A DNA stretch of 17,171 nucleotides from Clostridiales bacterium. GTDB taxonomy: Bacteria > Bacillota > Clostridia > Oscillospirales > CAG-272. The notes beneath the pieces are model-generated. The model did no database searches. It was not told the origin of the DNA and saw only the letters and a list, made by a program, of their open reading frames with translations. The position numbers and the translations under genes are program-made. This document shows, piece by piece, positions 14,725-17,171 of the stretch (positions are counted from its first letter, which is position 1; every line of letters starts with the position of its first letter). The stretch is from assembly GCA_012511425.1 (NCBI GenBank), contig JAAZGC010000289.1, positions 1 to 17,171 of the forward strand, read 5' to 3'.

Positions 14725-17171
<2,447 letters not shown>

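Overview
This 17.2 kb window looks like chromosome from a Gram-positive member of the Clostridia, plausibly an uncultured gut Oscillospirales- or Christensenellales-like lineage. The reasons are a mutS2 gene, strong GGAGG ribosome binding sites, sigma-A promoters with near-perfect 17-bp spacing and an extended -10, a CtsR-type heat-shock operator, and a PocR-like AraC regulator. The placement is inferred from family content and style; no rRNA gene or marker gene confirms it. Nearly all the sequence is coding, and no gene-free stretch exceeds 300 bases. I see no tRNA, rRNA, CRISPR array, insertion sequence or phage gene.

Region 1 (1-9586) is a long co-directional run. It opens with the 3' end of mutS2. 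Eight tightly spaced genes of sugar and nucleotide-sugar metabolism follow: two TIM-barrel sugar-phosphate isomerase/epimerase family proteins, rhamnulokinase (rhaB), L-rhamnose isomerase (rhaA), an AEC-family membrane transporter, a double-SIS-domain sugar-phosphate isomerase/deaminase, a divergent long PRPP synthetase homologue, and a Gfo/Idh/MocA oxidoreductase. The run ends at a strong hairpin that also serves as terminator for the converging gene. RhaA and RhaB would convert L-rhamnose to rhamnulose-1-phosphate. The aldolase (rhaD), a mutarotase and an obvious sugar importer are not in the window.

Region 2 (9586-11670) holds two divergent genes. One is a minus-strand Eis-like GNAT acetyltransferase with a C-terminal SCP2-type region. 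The other is a plus-strand AraC-family regulator that keeps the helical middle part and HTH of PocR-type regulators but seems to lack the sensor domain. Both have textbook promoters in the 156-bp gap between them.

Region 3 (11671-13880) is a two-gene Leloir operon, galT-galE, with its own promoter, a leader of about 85 nt containing short dyads, and a terminator. galK is absent here.

Region 4 (13881-17171) is a stress operon: a small ribbon-helix-helix (RHH) protein of unknown function followed 13 nt later by clpB, which runs off the right edge. Its promoter has an extended -10. The -35 lies inside a perfect 12-bp inverted repeat, and a consensus CtsR box sits just downstream of the predicted start point. 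This is the most interesting part of the window: an uncharacterised putative DNA-binding protein coupled to the ClpB disaggregase, with two separate candidate operators at one promoter.
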